NCBI GenBank assembly: GCA_023441055.1
Contig: JAEZQY010000018.1
Location: 1-64,000 of the forward strand
Reading direction: 5' to 3'
DNA length: 64,000 nt
From: Bacillota bacterium
GTDB lineage: Bacteria; Bacillota; Bacilli; Paenibacillales; UBA4045
Positions 40,864-50,152 of this stretch are shown here, piece by piece. Numbering within the stretch: position 1 is the first letter of the stretch; each line of letters opens with the position of its first letter. The position numbers were made by a program, and so were the translations under genes. The notes beneath the pieces were generated by a model, which worked only from the letters and a program-made list of their open reading frames with translations, did not search any database and was not told where the DNA came from.

Positions 40864-41993
40864 TTCGAGTTATCGCTGTAGACGATGAACAGCCCGCGCT
40901 CAAACGCGTGCAGAAGCTGCTGCAAGCCATGGATGGTGTGCAGATTGACGGTGTGTTCGACAGCTCCAGACAGGCTCTTGAGTATGCGACTACATCAACA
41001 GAACCGATTGACCTTGCGCTTCTCGATATGGAGATGCCCGGACTTAATGGGTTAGAGCTGGCGGAACGGTTGCGTGAGGTTCGACCGGAAATTCAGATTG
41101 CTTTCCTGACGGCTTACGACGAATATGCACGTGACGCCTTCGACGTGGAGGCGATCGATTACCTGCTTAAGCCGATCATCAGCAATGATCTGGTCAGGAC
41201 AATCAAGCGAGCTCAGAAGCGCAGTCAACATCCAGAGATCGCTAAGGCGGATTCGGAGCCAAGGATTGCTGTTCACAGCTTCGGACCCTTCTCTGTCTTC
41301 ACGGAGCAAGGCGAAGCGGTATGGTTCCGCAATTCCAAGAGCAGGGAGCTGCTCGCGTATTTGCACTATCATTCAGAGAGGTCGGTTAGTAAATCCCAGA
41401 TCATGAATGATCTATGGCAGGGTCATGATGTCGAGCGGACACAGGTCAATCTGCATTCAACGGTCTATCAGCTTAGGAAGGACCTCGAGGCATGCGGGCT
41501 GCACGGAATAGTTGATCATTCTAAGACAGCCGGGGGCAGCTACAGCGTGCACTGGAGCACCGACGTAGACGATGATGTTGCAGCATACGAGAAAGCCTAT
41601 CAGCTGTATCGAAGCGACCATTCACTGACGTATGTGCTGCGAGCGATACAGGTATACGGAGACGGGTTTCTGGCTGGAAGCGGTTATGCGTGGGCCGCGC
41701 CTAGACAGGCTGAGCTTGAGCTTACCTATACAGAGCTGCTAGGGACAATGGTAGACGTCTATGTCAGGCAGAATCGATGTGAGCTTGCGCTCGGTCCGAT
41801 GCAGAAGCTGGCGCAGCTGCAACCGCTCGACGAACGAATTCAAGCAAGGATGATCGCTCTGCTGCTGCTCTTGAAGCGGGATAAAGACGCGCATAGGCAA
41901 TATAGGAAGGTGCAGGAATCGCTAGGTCGCGGGGAACAATTGATTTTGTTGGAATTTTCGCACATAACTGCAAATCCGGCCTCCTTTTTTTAA
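40860..41993 (+). CDS. Response regulator with SARP/BTAD output
   Basis: The 377-residue protein has a receiver (about 1-120) with VIAVDDEQPALKRVQ, phospho-acceptor D56 (LALLDMEMPG) and Lys near 108 (DYLLKPI). A winged helix of SARP type follows (about 138-225: NSKSRELLAYLHYHSERSVS, QVNLHSTVYQLRKDL), then a BTAD-like helical repeat (about 245-375: LIDDD-type region DVDDDVAAYEKAYQ, RQAELELTYTELL, MQKLAQLQPLDERIQ). It is the cognate regulator of the hybrid kinase and lies 175 bp before the giant surface-protein gene, a plausible target. Confidence 0.9.
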   Translation: MIRVIAVDDEQPALKRVQKLLQAMDGVQIDGVFDSSRQALEYATTSTEPIDLALLDMEMPGLNGLELAERLREVRPEIQIAFLTAYDEYARDAFDVEAIDYLLKPIISNDLVRTIKRAQKRSQHPEIAKADSEPRIAVHSFGPFSVFTEQGEAVWFRNSKSRELLAYLHYHSERSVSKSQIMNDLWQGHDVERTQVNLHSTVYQLRKDLEACGLHGIVDHSKTAGGSYSVHWSTDVDDDVAAYEKAYQLYRSDHSLTYVLRAIQVYGDGFLAGSGYAWAAPRQAELELTYTELLGTMVDVYVRQNRCELALGPMQKLAQLQPLDERIQARMIALLLLLKRDKDAHRQYRKVQESLGRGEQLILLEFSHITANPASFF

Positions 41994-42044
41994 CAAGTGA
42001 AGCTGCTCTAGTATTATTTTCTGATAAAAACCGACTTTTAATGT

Positions 42045-42058
42045 TGTAAGCGCTTTCT
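42045..42058 (+). promoter_or_regulatory. cre site (CcpA) upstream of giant surface protein
   Basis: TGTAAGCGCTTTCT fits the cre consensus except for the last base and contains the symmetric core AAGCGCTT. It lies 111 bp before the start of the surface-protein gene, which suggests carbon catabolite control. Confidence 0.6.
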
Positions 42059-42125
42059 TTTCAGTCTGTATATAGTAGCCGTTGGTAAATTAATAGAATA
42101 GCCATGACATCGGAGGATAAAGTCC

Positions 42126-42167
42126 GTGGCGGCGAACATTATCGACAAGAAAGCGAGTGAAATGTAA
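42126..42167 (+). CDS. 13-codon leader ORF
   Basis: GTG 42126 has GGAGG 8 bp upstream and encodes MAANIIDKKASEM, stopping one base before the preferred ATG (42169) of the giant gene. It may couple translation of the downstream gene. Expression is unproven. Confidence 0.35.
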   Translation: MAANIIDKKASEM

Positions 42168-42168
42168 G

Positions 42169-45100
42169 ATGTTACGACGGTCCTTCAGAATGTTATTAGC
42201 ATTAATTCTTATAGCAGGCAGCATTCCAACTTATTTTATGCCAGGGGCTCACTCTGTCCATGCATCTGCTGAGCCGATTGCGAACTGGATCGTTACGGGT
42301 ACGCCGACAGCAGCCACTGTTACAGATATCATCTATGGAAACAATGGTTATGTTGCAGTAAGTATTGGCGGAGTTGTAATCCGATCCCCGCTGGGCGACA
42401 GCTGGTCGATGGTACAGCCGACTATAAGCAATCTAAATGGCGTTGCATATGGGAACGGCAAATATATTGCTGTGTCGTTATCTGGACAAATTATAACATC
42501 AGTAGACGGTGTGAATTGGTCAAGTCAAACCATTCATTCGAGCCATTTCGCAGATATTACATATGACAATGGAATGTTCATGATCGTTGGCGACAATGGC
42601 GCTGTGTTGACCTCGAGCGATGGTGTCAGCTGGACAGATCGTTCACTGGCTGACGCTCAATTTCTCTCAAGTGTGGATTATGTGAATGGAGCCTTCTACG
42701 TGCAGGGCTTCTATCCCAACACGCTCAGGAGTACCGATAATGGGGTAACTTGGACATCGACGAACCTGAATTACTCCAAGCATATGGCATTCGGTAATGG
42801 AAAGTATGTCGCGATCGATCAATTCGGCATGTTATGGTCTTCATCGAATGGATCAGATTGGACAGCTGGCTTTAGTTATGATGAACAACTGCGTGATATC
42901 GAATATGTCGGCGATCGATTTATAGCGGTTGGTCAATCCGGACTGATCGTGACCTCGGGCGATGGGGCGAACTGGACGAGGAATACTGCGGTAACCGCGA
43001 ATGTTCTGAATAGCATCGTCTATCATAATGGGACTTACATGATCGCAGGTGAGGGCGGCACCATTGTCCGATCTGCCCCGCTCAGCTTAGTCTATGACGG
43101 TAATGGGCACACAGGCGGGAGCGTTCCAGGCGGGAGCTACAACTACAATGCGAGTATCAGCGTTCCAAGCGGCGGAGATTTGTACAAGACGGGCTATACG
43201 TTCGCAGGATGGAATACGGCTGCCGATGGCAATGGGACTCATTATGGCATTGGAGCTTCATTCCTCACTGGCCTAACGACAGCGGTCCTTTATGCAGAGT
43301 GGTCGATCAATCGTTACGAAGTCAACTATGACGGTAATGACCAGACAGAGGGGACTGCGCCTATAATCAGCGAACACGACTATCATTCAAGTGTAACTGT
43401 GCCAGGCAATCCTGGTCATCTGGCGAAGACTGGCTACACGTTTGCAGGATGGAATACGAGCGCAGATGGAAGCGGAACGTCTTATACAGAAGACGAAACG
43501 TTCACGATGGAAGCTGCGGATATCACGCTGTATGCAGCCTGGGAGCCCAATCGCTACACGGTTACCTATGATGGGAATACGAGCACAGGCGGCAGTGTGC
43601 CGACTGCCGAATATGATTATCTTACACCTGTCACGGTGCCAGGCAGCGGCAGCCTGACGAAGACAGGCTATACGTTCACAGGCTGGAATACACATGCAGA
43701 CGGCAGCGGTACACGGTATGTTGAAGGGGAGACATTCCCGATGGACGCTGGACATATTACGTTATTCGCGCAGTGGTCGCTTGACCGATGGGAACATGTG
43801 ACGAGCGCTGAGTTCTCCATATGGAATGGGAATATTCAGACATTCGTTGATAATGGCATCCCTTATGCAGCCTATACAGATAATAATCGACATGCCAGCG
43901 TTACAGTTGAGAAATATGTGGATAACCACTGGGAGACCATTGGGAATCCAGGCTTTACAACGACATTCATATCTGACATTTCACTATTCGTGTATGATGA
44001 CGTTCCTTATGTGGCCTATCAAAATAGTGAGCTCGATTTGAAGATTAGCATGATGAAGTTTGATGGCTCTAACTGGGTATTCGTGGGTGATCCGGAGATA
44101 TCAGCAGATGGTGGTGCTAAACCGTCTGTTTATGTATTCGAAGGCATCCCTTATGTCGCATACAGGGAATTCAGGTTCGGATTGGGAAGTCTCGTGGTGA
44201 AGAAGTATACGGAAGACGGCTGGGAGACGGTAGGAAATACAGATTTTGCAGATCATATAGGAGAACCAAAGTTGTATATAGACAATGGGACGCCCTACGT
44301 CGCATATACGGATATTGATAGAGGGGGCGGGCTCACTGTCATTAAGTATACGAATAACAGCTGGGACATAATAGGCGGTGTTAGATTCACGCCTGGTTCC
44401 AGTAGTCAGATATCGTTATATGTAGATAACGACATCCCTTACGTTATGTTTCGAGATGGAAGCATCTCCAATCGGGCTACCGTTATGAAATTTATAGACA
44501 GCAGCTGGGAGACGGTAGGCGCCGCAGGATTCTCTGCAGGTCCGGTTGCCGCGACCTCATTACTTGTGAGCGACGGGACGCCTTATGTCTCCTATCTAGA
44601 TGAGAGCTTGTCAAGTCATGCCCTTGTGAAATACTTCAATGGCGCACAATGGGAGACGTTGGGCAACACCCTGTTATCTAATCATGCGGTATCCCATACT
44701 TCGATCCATCAAGATGATGGGATGCCTTATGTTTCGTTTAAGGATGATTACGAAACGGTTGTTATGAGATATGCTGTGAATCGTACGCTTACCTACCATG
44801 CGAACGGGAGTACGAGCGGCAGTGTACCTGCTGTCAGCAATCATTACCACAAGTCGGTTGTGTCAGCGAGTGCGAATACAGGCCATCTTCAGAAGGACAA
44901 CCATATATTCACGGGATGGAATACGGCGCCCGACGGTAGCGGGACGCATTATGATGCGGCTGAAGCCTTCATATTCGGCGCAACGGATATGACGTTATAT
45001 GCAGATTGGGAGCTGGTCAGCTACGCGGTTACCTTCAATAGCAATGGCGGCTCGGAGGTAGACGAAAAGACGGTCAGTCATGGCAGCCTCGCAGCAGAGC

Positions 45101-47370
45101 CGAGCGATCCAGTTAGGACGGGGTATACATTCGAAGGGTGGTATACGGATCAAGATTTTGCTTCGGAATATGTGTTTAGTGAACCGGTTATGGGCAGCAT
45201 GACGCTCTATGCGAAATGGGAGATTCAAGCGTATACCTTAAGTTTCGATAGTCGCGGCGGTGCGGCTGTCGATCAGCAGACGGTCAGTTATGGCGGATTC
45301 GCTGCTCGGCCAAGTGACCCTGTCAGGACGGGGTATACGTTCGACGGATGGTATGTGGATCATGATTTTGCTTCGGAATATGTATTCACAGCACCGGTCA
45401 CCAGCAGCATGACGCTGTATGCGAAGTGGGAGACTAATCGATATACGGTGTCCTATCAGGGGAACGGAAGCACGGGAGGCAGTGCGCCCAGTACAGAAAG
45501 TTATGACTATAACACGCTCGTCACCATTCCGGGGCAGGGCAGTCTTGTGAGAACAGGGTATTCCTTCGTTGAATGGAATACAGAGTCGGACGGAAGCGGT
45601 ACGAGCTATACCGAAGGAGATACATTCACGATCGGAGCAGGCCATATCGCGCTGTATGCGAAGTGGACGATTAACAGTTACAGCGTGGTTTACAACGGCA
45701 ATGAACATACAGAAGGCAGCGTGCCGGCCGGCAGCAGTCATGTGTACAACACAATCGTTACTGTCCCGTGGAACACAGGAAACCTGGTTAAGCCGAACTA
45801 TACGTTCAGTGGTTGGAATACGGAGGCGGACGGCAGTGGGACGACCTATTCCGAAGGGGATACGTTCACGATTGGTGAGAGCGGAGTGACGTTGTATGCG
45901 TTGTGGACGTTGAACCAATATTCGATTGACTTCAATAGCAACGGCGGGACTGCAATAGACAGTCAAGTGATCGCCCATGGAGGACATGCCGTTAAGCCAA
46001 TCGATCCAGTTAAGACGGGGTATACGTTCGATGGCTGGTATACGGAGCAGGATTATGCCTTGGAATATGGATTTAGTGAACCGATCACGAGCAGCGTGAC
46101 ACTCTATGCGAAGTGGGAGATAAATCGTTATATAGTGTCCTTCCATGGGAACGGAAGCACGGAAGGCAGTGTGCCCAGCATCAGCTATGATTACGATTCA
46201 ATGGTCGTTGTGCCGGCCAGCGGCAGTCTGATGAAGTCAGGCTATACATTCGCAGGCTGGAATACGAAGCTTGACGGAAGCGGGGTGTCCTTTCAGCCGG
46301 ACGATGCGTTCCCCATGGGAATAGGTGACATTGTACTGTACGCGATATGGCTGAATCGTGATGCGAGTCTGATTGCGCTTAGGTTATCCAGCGGTGCGAT
46401 AAGTCCCGAGTTTGATTCTGGAACACTAGCCTACGAGGCGAATGTTGGTAATGCGGTTAGTAGTGTTACTGTTACGGCAACCCCATTAGACTTAGAGGCT
46501 ACAATGACTGTGAACGGACAATCGCTCATGAACGCACAGGCTAGCGCCGGGATTGGGCTTGCTGTTGGTGATAACCGGATTATGATCGAGGTTACGGCGC
46601 GTGACGGCACGATACAGCAGTATCTAGTAACGGTGAGGCGGGCCGGCAACCTTCCTGAAGACAACGGCAATACAGGCGGCAATACAGGCGGCAATACAGG
46701 AAATCATGCAGGTGGTGAAAATGGAAATGCCAACGGCGTTGAAAATGAACCCGTCAGCGGAGGCAACGGTCAGAATGGTAATCCCAACGCTGCAGCAGCA
46801 CCGAACACGGGAATCCAACTGCCCGATGAAGTGTCGAGTATCAGCTTTAGTGATGTATCCAGCCATTGGGCTGCGGAACAGATTAAGCTGGCGGTAAGCA
46901 AGGGAATTGTATCAGGCTATGGGGACGGATCCTTCCGACCGAATCGAAATACGACACGATCTGAATTCGCAGTGATGCTGATCCATGCGATCAAGCTGCA
47001 AGCAGAAGCGGCTCCACTGACATTCTCAGATTCGAATGAGATCGGACAATGGGCGCAGGAGGCTGTCGCCAAAGCAGTACGCGCCGGGATCATTAGGGGA
47101 TTTCAGGGCGGGGACTTCAGGCCGAATGCCGAGATTACACGTGCAGAGATGGTAGCCATGATCGCAAGTGCATTAGGATTAGATCTAGATGCGAGTGCGT
47201 CCACAACATTCGCAGACGATCATCGTATTCCACAATGGGCGAAAGGAGCGGTGAGAGCTGTGCATCAGCTTGGCCTAGTAATAGGCAAAGGCTCAAACCA
47301 ATTTGACCCCCTTGGCAAGACAACTAGAGCGGAAGCTATTACCGTACTTCTGAAAGTAATAGAGCTATAG
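42169..47370 (+). CDS. Giant InlB-repeat / SLH surface protein
   Basis: About 1,733 residues. Signal peptide (LLALILIAGSIPTYF, cleavage near HASA). N-terminal beta-propeller with Asp-box-like SSDGVSWT/STDNGVTWT repeats (about 40-300). Three InlB-type Flg_new repeats (about 306-540), a region of repeated DNGIPYVAY/DGTPYVSY strands (541-868), and seven more Flg_new repeats (870-1,395), each with a TGYTFAGWNT-like core and LYAKW end. A cadherin-like module (1,396-1,490), a Gly/Asn-rich linker, and three SLH domains (from 1,558) with TRSE, TRAE and TRAE. It is secreted and held by secondary wall polymer, probably for adhesion. ATG 42169 is preferred (GAGTGA upstream) over GTG 42157. Confidence 0.88.
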   Translation: MLRRSFRMLLALILIAGSIPTYFMPGAHSVHASAEPIANWIVTGTPTAATVTDIIYGNNGYVAVSIGGVVIRSPLGDSWSMVQPTISNLNGVAYGNGKYIAVSLSGQIITSVDGVNWSSQTIHSSHFADITYDNGMFMIVGDNGAVLTSSDGVSWTDRSLADAQFLSSVDYVNGAFYVQGFYPNTLRSTDNGVTWTSTNLNYSKHMAFGNGKYVAIDQFGMLWSSSNGSDWTAGFSYDEQLRDIEYVGDRFIAVGQSGLIVTSGDGANWTRNTAVTANVLNSIVYHNGTYMIAGEGGTIVRSAPLSLVYDGNGHTGGSVPGGSYNYNASISVPSGGDLYKTGYTFAGWNTAADGNGTHYGIGASFLTGLTTAVLYAEWSINRYEVNYDGNDQTEGTAPIISEHDYHSSVTVPGNPGHLAKTGYTFAGWNTSADGSGTSYTEDETFTMEAADITLYAAWEPNRYTVTYDGNTSTGGSVPTAEYDYLTPVTVPGSGSLTKTGYTFTGWNTHADGSGTRYVEGETFPMDAGHITLFAQWSLDRWEHVTSAEFSIWNGNIQTFVDNGIPYAAYTDNNRHASVTVEKYVDNHWETIGNPGFTTTFISDISLFVYDDVPYVAYQNSELDLKISMMKFDGSNWVFVGDPEISADGGAKPSVYVFEGIPYVAYREFRFGLGSLVVKKYTEDGWETVGNTDFADHIGEPKLYIDNGTPYVAYTDIDRGGGLTVIKYTNNSWDIIGGVRFTPGSSSQISLYVDNDIPYVMFRDGSISNRATVMKFIDSSWETVGAAGFSAGPVAATSLLVSDGTPYVSYLDESLSSHALVKYFNGAQWETLGNTLLSNHAVSHTSIHQDDGMPYVSFKDDYETVVMRYAVNRTLTYHANGSTSGSVPAVSNHYHKSVVSASANTGHLQKDNHIFTGWNTAPDGSGTHYDAAEAFIFGATDMTLYADWELVSYAVTFNSNGGSEVDEKTVSHGSLAAEPSDPVRTGYTFEGWYTDQDFASEYVFSEPVMGSMTLYAKWEIQAYTLSFDSRGGAAVDQQTVSYGGFAARPSDPVRTGYTFDGWYVDHDFASEYVFTAPVTSSMTLYAKWETNRYTVSYQGNGSTGGSAPSTESYDYNTLVTIPGQGSLVRTGYSFVEWNTESDGSGTSYTEGDTFTIGAGHIALYAKWTINSYSVVYNGNEHTEGSVPAGSSHVYNTIVTVPWNTGNLVKPNYTFSGWNTEADGSGTTYSEGDTFTIGESGVTLYALWTLNQYSIDFNSNGGTAIDSQVIAHGGHAVKPIDPVKTGYTFDGWYTEQDYALEYGFSEPITSSVTLYAKWEINRYIVSFHGNGSTEGSVPSISYDYDSMVVVPASGSLMKSGYTFAGWNTKLDGSGVSFQPDDAFPMGIGDIVLYAIWLNRDASLIALRLSSGAISPEFDSGTLAYEANVGNAVSSVTVTATPLDLEATMTVNGQSLMNAQASAGIGLAVGDNRIMIEVTARDGTIQQYLVTVRRAGNLPEDNGNTGGNTGGNTGNHAGGENGNANGVENEPVSGGNGQNGNPNAAAAPNTGIQLPDEVSSISFSDVSSHWAAEQIKLAVSKGIVSGYGDGSFRPNRNTTRSEFAVMLIHAIKLQAEAAPLTFSDSNEIGQWAQEAVAKAVRAGIIRGFQGGDFRPNAEITRAEMVAMIASALGLDLDASASTTFADDHRIPQWAKGAVRAVHQLGLVIGKGSNQFDPLGKTTRAEAITVLLKVIEL

Positions 47371-47383
47371 GGGCGTATGTTCC

Positions 47384-47412
47384 GGGGCATCTGAAAAGGT
47401 GCTCCTTTTTTT
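47384..47412 (+). terminator. Rho-independent terminator after surface protein
   Basis: GGGGCATC (47384-47391) pairs with GGTGCTCC (47398-47405) using two G-U pairs, loop TGAAAA, followed by seven T. Confidence 0.75.
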
Positions 47413-47416
47413 ATTC

Positions 47417-47456
47417 TTGAAATCATGCATATAAGGTTGTATAGTTGATATATCAA
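47417..47456 (+). promoter_or_regulatory. Promoter and operator of the GntR-type regulator
   Basis: TTGAAA (47417-47422), 17 bp, TATAGT (47440-47445), immediately followed by the 12-bp palindrome TTGATATATCAA (47445-47456). An 11/12 match (TTGACATATCAA) lies in the mannan operon promoter at 48702, so this is the likely binding site of the regulator encoded here. Confidence 0.65.
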
Positions 47457-47482
47457 GTATTACAACCGAGAGGAAGTTTGTT

Positions 47483-48625
47483 ATGGATATACCATTATAC
47501 GAGCAAATATTCAACCATGTATTCAATCAAATAAAAGAGGGCGAATTGAAAGCTGGCGATCGTGTCCACTCGGAGAAGGAGCTTGCGGATCAGTTCAATG
47601 TGAGCCGAATTACCTCGAAGAAGGCATTGGAGCTGTTGTCTCAATACAAGCTAGTCGAGCGCATCCAAGGGAAAGGGACGTTCGTGGCTGACAGCTTGCC
47701 TGACTTGCAAATCGTTCAAACGGCCTTGCGCTCGGAGGGGACGAATGCGAGCATTCAGAAAGACGATGAATGGAAGATGATCGGTGTCATTCTGCCAGAC
47801 TTCGCCGATTCATTCGGAGCTGATTTGTTAAGGGGCATCGAGGAGGCATGTGCGTTACATCAGTGTCATATGCTAACCAAGCTGACTTATGATATCCGAG
47901 AAGATGAGGCCTCGGCCATCCGCTCGTTCGTGAAGCTGGGTGTGGACGGGATTATCATCTTCCCTGGACACGGGGAGCATTACAATTCCGAGCTGCTGAG
48001 GCTGGTGTTGGATGGATTCCCGATTGTGTTCGTCGATCGTTATCTCAAGGGCATAGCGGCAAGCGCGGTCTATACAGACAATCGTAAAGCCGCATTCGAT
48101 CTCGCCAATATGCTGCTGGCAACAGGCAACCGTCCGATCGGGTTTCTATCCGCGCCTGCCGAGCATACATCAACAATCGAGGATCGACTGCTCGGGTTTA
48201 TCGATGCATGTCAACAACGGGGGTGGACACCGAAGCCGGAGCACATCATGACGAATTTGTACAGCTCATTGCCGCAGTCCTTCGACACCTCGAACATCGA
48301 GTTGGATATCCAACGTGTCCGCAAGTACGTTGAGATGAATCCCGAGGTAACCGCCATTGTTGCAGCGGAATACAATTTGGCCTTGGTTCTGCGCGAGGTG
48401 CTGCTGTCAATGGGCAAGCGGATTCCGGAGGATTGTCAGATCGCTTGCTTCGATTCTCCAGATCAGCCGCTGGGTCATTTTCTATTTACGCATATTCGGC
48501 AGAATGAGCGCGAGATGGGGATTAGGGCGTTAGAGATTCTGAGAGCGATGTGGAACAAGGAAGAGATCAAATTGAATAATATCGTCGCTCACGATATCGT
48601 AATAGGCGACTCTACACTTCCGTAG
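47483..48625 (+). CDS. GntR/LacI hybrid (AraR-type) transcriptional regulator
   Basis: The 380-residue protein has an N-terminal GntR winged helix (about 1-70: PLYEQIFNHVFNQIKEGELK, SEKELADQFNVSRITSKKAL, VERIQGKGTFVAD) and a C-terminal periplasmic-binding-type effector domain as in LacI (about 95-375: MIGVILPDFADSFGADLLRG, VDGIIIFPGHG, RPIGFLSAPAEHTS). It should bind a sugar, probably a manno-oligosaccharide or mannose, and release the operator. It sits directly upstream of the mannan operon and shares an operator sequence with it. ATG 47483 has AGAGGAAG upstream. Confidence 0.9.
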   Translation: MDIPLYEQIFNHVFNQIKEGELKAGDRVHSEKELADQFNVSRITSKKALELLSQYKLVERIQGKGTFVADSLPDLQIVQTALRSEGTNASIQKDDEWKMIGVILPDFADSFGADLLRGIEEACALHQCHMLTKLTYDIREDEASAIRSFVKLGVDGIIIFPGHGEHYNSELLRLVLDGFPIVFVDRYLKGIAASAVYTDNRKAAFDLANMLLATGNRPIGFLSAPAEHTSTIEDRLLGFIDACQQRGWTPKPEHIMTNLYSSLPQSFDTSNIELDIQRVRKYVEMNPEVTAIVAAEYNLALVLREVLLSMGKRIPEDCQIACFDSPDQPLGHFLFTHIRQNEREMGIRALEILRAMWNKEEIKLNNIVAHDIVIGDSTLP

Positions 48626-48642
48626 CAAGCGAAGCGACGCTG

Positions 48643-48668
48643 GCTGCCGTTTGACGGCAGCTATTTTT
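48643..48668 (+). terminator. Rho-independent terminator after regulator
   Basis: GCTGCCGT (48643-48650), loop TTG, ACGGCAGC (48654-48661), then TATTTTTG. Confidence 0.85.
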
Positions 48669-48701
48669 GTATACATAAGGAAAATAAATTAATATGACAT
48701 G

Positions 48702-48750
48702 TTGACATATCAATACAATGATATTAATATACTAATTGTAAGCGCTTATT
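48702..48750 (+). promoter_or_regulatory. Mannan operon promoter, operator and cre
   Basis: TTGACA (48702-48707), 17 bp, TAATAT (48725-48730). The -35 is part of TTGACATATCAA (48702-48713), 11/12 identical to the palindrome behind the regulator's own -10. A cre-like site TGTAAGCGCTTATT (48737-48750) follows the -10, where CcpA would block transcription when preferred sugars are present. Confidence 0.65.
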
Positions 48751-48773
48751 ATACAATAACGGAGGGGTTTCAA

Positions 48774-50093
48774 ATGAAAAGATCGATGACAACCGTTCTA
48801 ACGATCATGCTGGCGGCCATTCTGATCATCTCAGGCTGCAGCAATAACGGGAACGGAGGAGCTTCTAATGATCCTGGCGGAACATCCAATTCAACTCCAC
48901 CTGCTGCTAAAGGATCAGAACCAGTTGAGTTGACATTCTGGGGGGATTGGGGAGGAGAAGGTCAGAAGCAATTTGAGACAATGGTCGATGCCTTCAATAA
49001 ATCGCAGGATCGTATCCGAGTGAAGTATGTGCTGCAGCAGGATATGATCACCAAGTTTCTAACGGCGGCAACTTCGGGCGGTTCACCCGACATCTTGTTC
49101 TGGGACCGCTGGAGAACCTCCCTATATGCGCCTAAGAACGTGCTGCACCCGGTCGATGCCTATATGCAGCGAGATGGCATCAACGCATCGGACTACTACG
49201 ATGAATCGTTGAAGGAATTATCCTACGATGGCCAATTATACGGGCTTCCTCTGACAGTAGATGCAAGGGCATTATTTTATAATAAGAAGCTGCTCTCCGA
49301 TGCGGGTGTCAAGCCGCCGACAACTTGGGACGAACTGGCTGATGCGGCACGCAAGCTAACCGAATGGAACGGAGATAAGCTTGAAGTGGCGGGCTTCTCA
49401 CTAGGCGATGTCGGGCTGTTCAATATGTACCTGCAGCAAGCAGGGGGAACGATGATTACTGCGGACGGCAAGACGAATTTCAGTAATGAGCAGGGCGTGG
49501 CTGTTCTGAATTTCTGGGACAAATTGATGAATGAAGACAAGGTGTATAAGGTCGGCTTCGAGTCGGGACTCGGAGAAGGGACGGATGCCTTCGTTACAGG
49601 TAAGCTGGCGATGCATTACACCGGACCATGGATGCTTAGTACTTATAAGAAATACGGGGCCGATCTTGACTTTGGCGTGGCGCCTCCGCCGTCCGGACCT
49701 AACGGAGGCAAAGGCAGCGTAATGGGCGGCTTCGGTCTAGTCATACCGGAAGGCTCCAAGCACAAGGACGAGGCATGGGAATTCGTCAAATGGTGGATGG
49801 CTGATAAGGAGAATATGATGCTATGGGCTCAGACGAGCATGAATATTCCACCCTTCAAGCCAGCGCTTGAGGATCCGTTCTTCAAGGATGATCCGTTATG
49901 GCAGCCGTTCCTGCAGACGCTGGAATTTGCCAAGATTCGTCCACAGCATCCCGGATATTCGGTCATGGAGGTCGACGGCTTAATGCCGAATCTTCAATTG
50001 TTCATGCAAGGCGGGGTAGATGCCGCGGCAACCTTGAAGAAGGCACAGGAGCAGGGTGACCGATTGTTGGAGGAGAACGCAGAAGTGAAATAG
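48774..50093 (+). CDS. Sugar ABC transporter substrate-binding lipoprotein
   Basis: The 439-residue protein has a lipoprotein signal (MLAAILIISGCSNN, lipid-modified Cys about residue 22), a Gly/Ser/Asn-rich linker, and the family-1 solute-binding fold (VELTFWGDWGGEGQKQFETM, FNKSQDRIRVKYVLQQDM, PDILFWDRWR, VMGGFGLVIPEGSKHKDEAW). It is anchored outside the membrane and would deliver alpha-manno-oligosaccharides to the permeases at 51,478 and 52,378. The ATG at 48774 follows GGAGGGG; an open frame reaching back to 48,699 is promoter sequence. No ATPase gene is present, so a shared MsmX-like ATPase is likely. Confidence 0.92.
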   Translation: MKRSMTTVLTIMLAAILIISGCSNNGNGGASNDPGGTSNSTPPAAKGSEPVELTFWGDWGGEGQKQFETMVDAFNKSQDRIRVKYVLQQDMITKFLTAATSGGSPDILFWDRWRTSLYAPKNVLHPVDAYMQRDGINASDYYDESLKELSYDGQLYGLPLTVDARALFYNKKLLSDAGVKPPTTWDELADAARKLTEWNGDKLEVAGFSLGDVGLFNMYLQQAGGTMITADGKTNFSNEQGVAVLNFWDKLMNEDKVYKVGFESGLGEGTDAFVTGKLAMHYTGPWMLSTYKKYGADLDFGVAPPPSGPNGGKGSVMGGFGLVIPEGSKHKDEAWEFVKWWMADKENMMLWAQTSMNIPPFKPALEDPFFKDDPLWQPFLQTLEFAKIRPQHPGYSVMEVDGLMPNLQLFMQGGVDAAATLKKAQEQGDRLLEENAEVK

Positions 50094-50152
50094 AAAATCG
50101 AATCGAGGGAGGCTTCGTCCTCCCTTTAGATTCTCATCAAGGGGATAAGAGG

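Noticed and set aside
43084..46353. Tandem DNA repeat array or CRISPR-like structure
   Set aside because: The periodicity is that of ten coding InlB/Flg_new repeats with divergent DNA, not identical repeats with spacers.
42350..46900. Long ORFs on the opposite strand and in other frames within the InlB-repeat gene
   Set aside because: They are shadows of the repetitive coding sequence and have no ribosome-binding sites or recognisable products.
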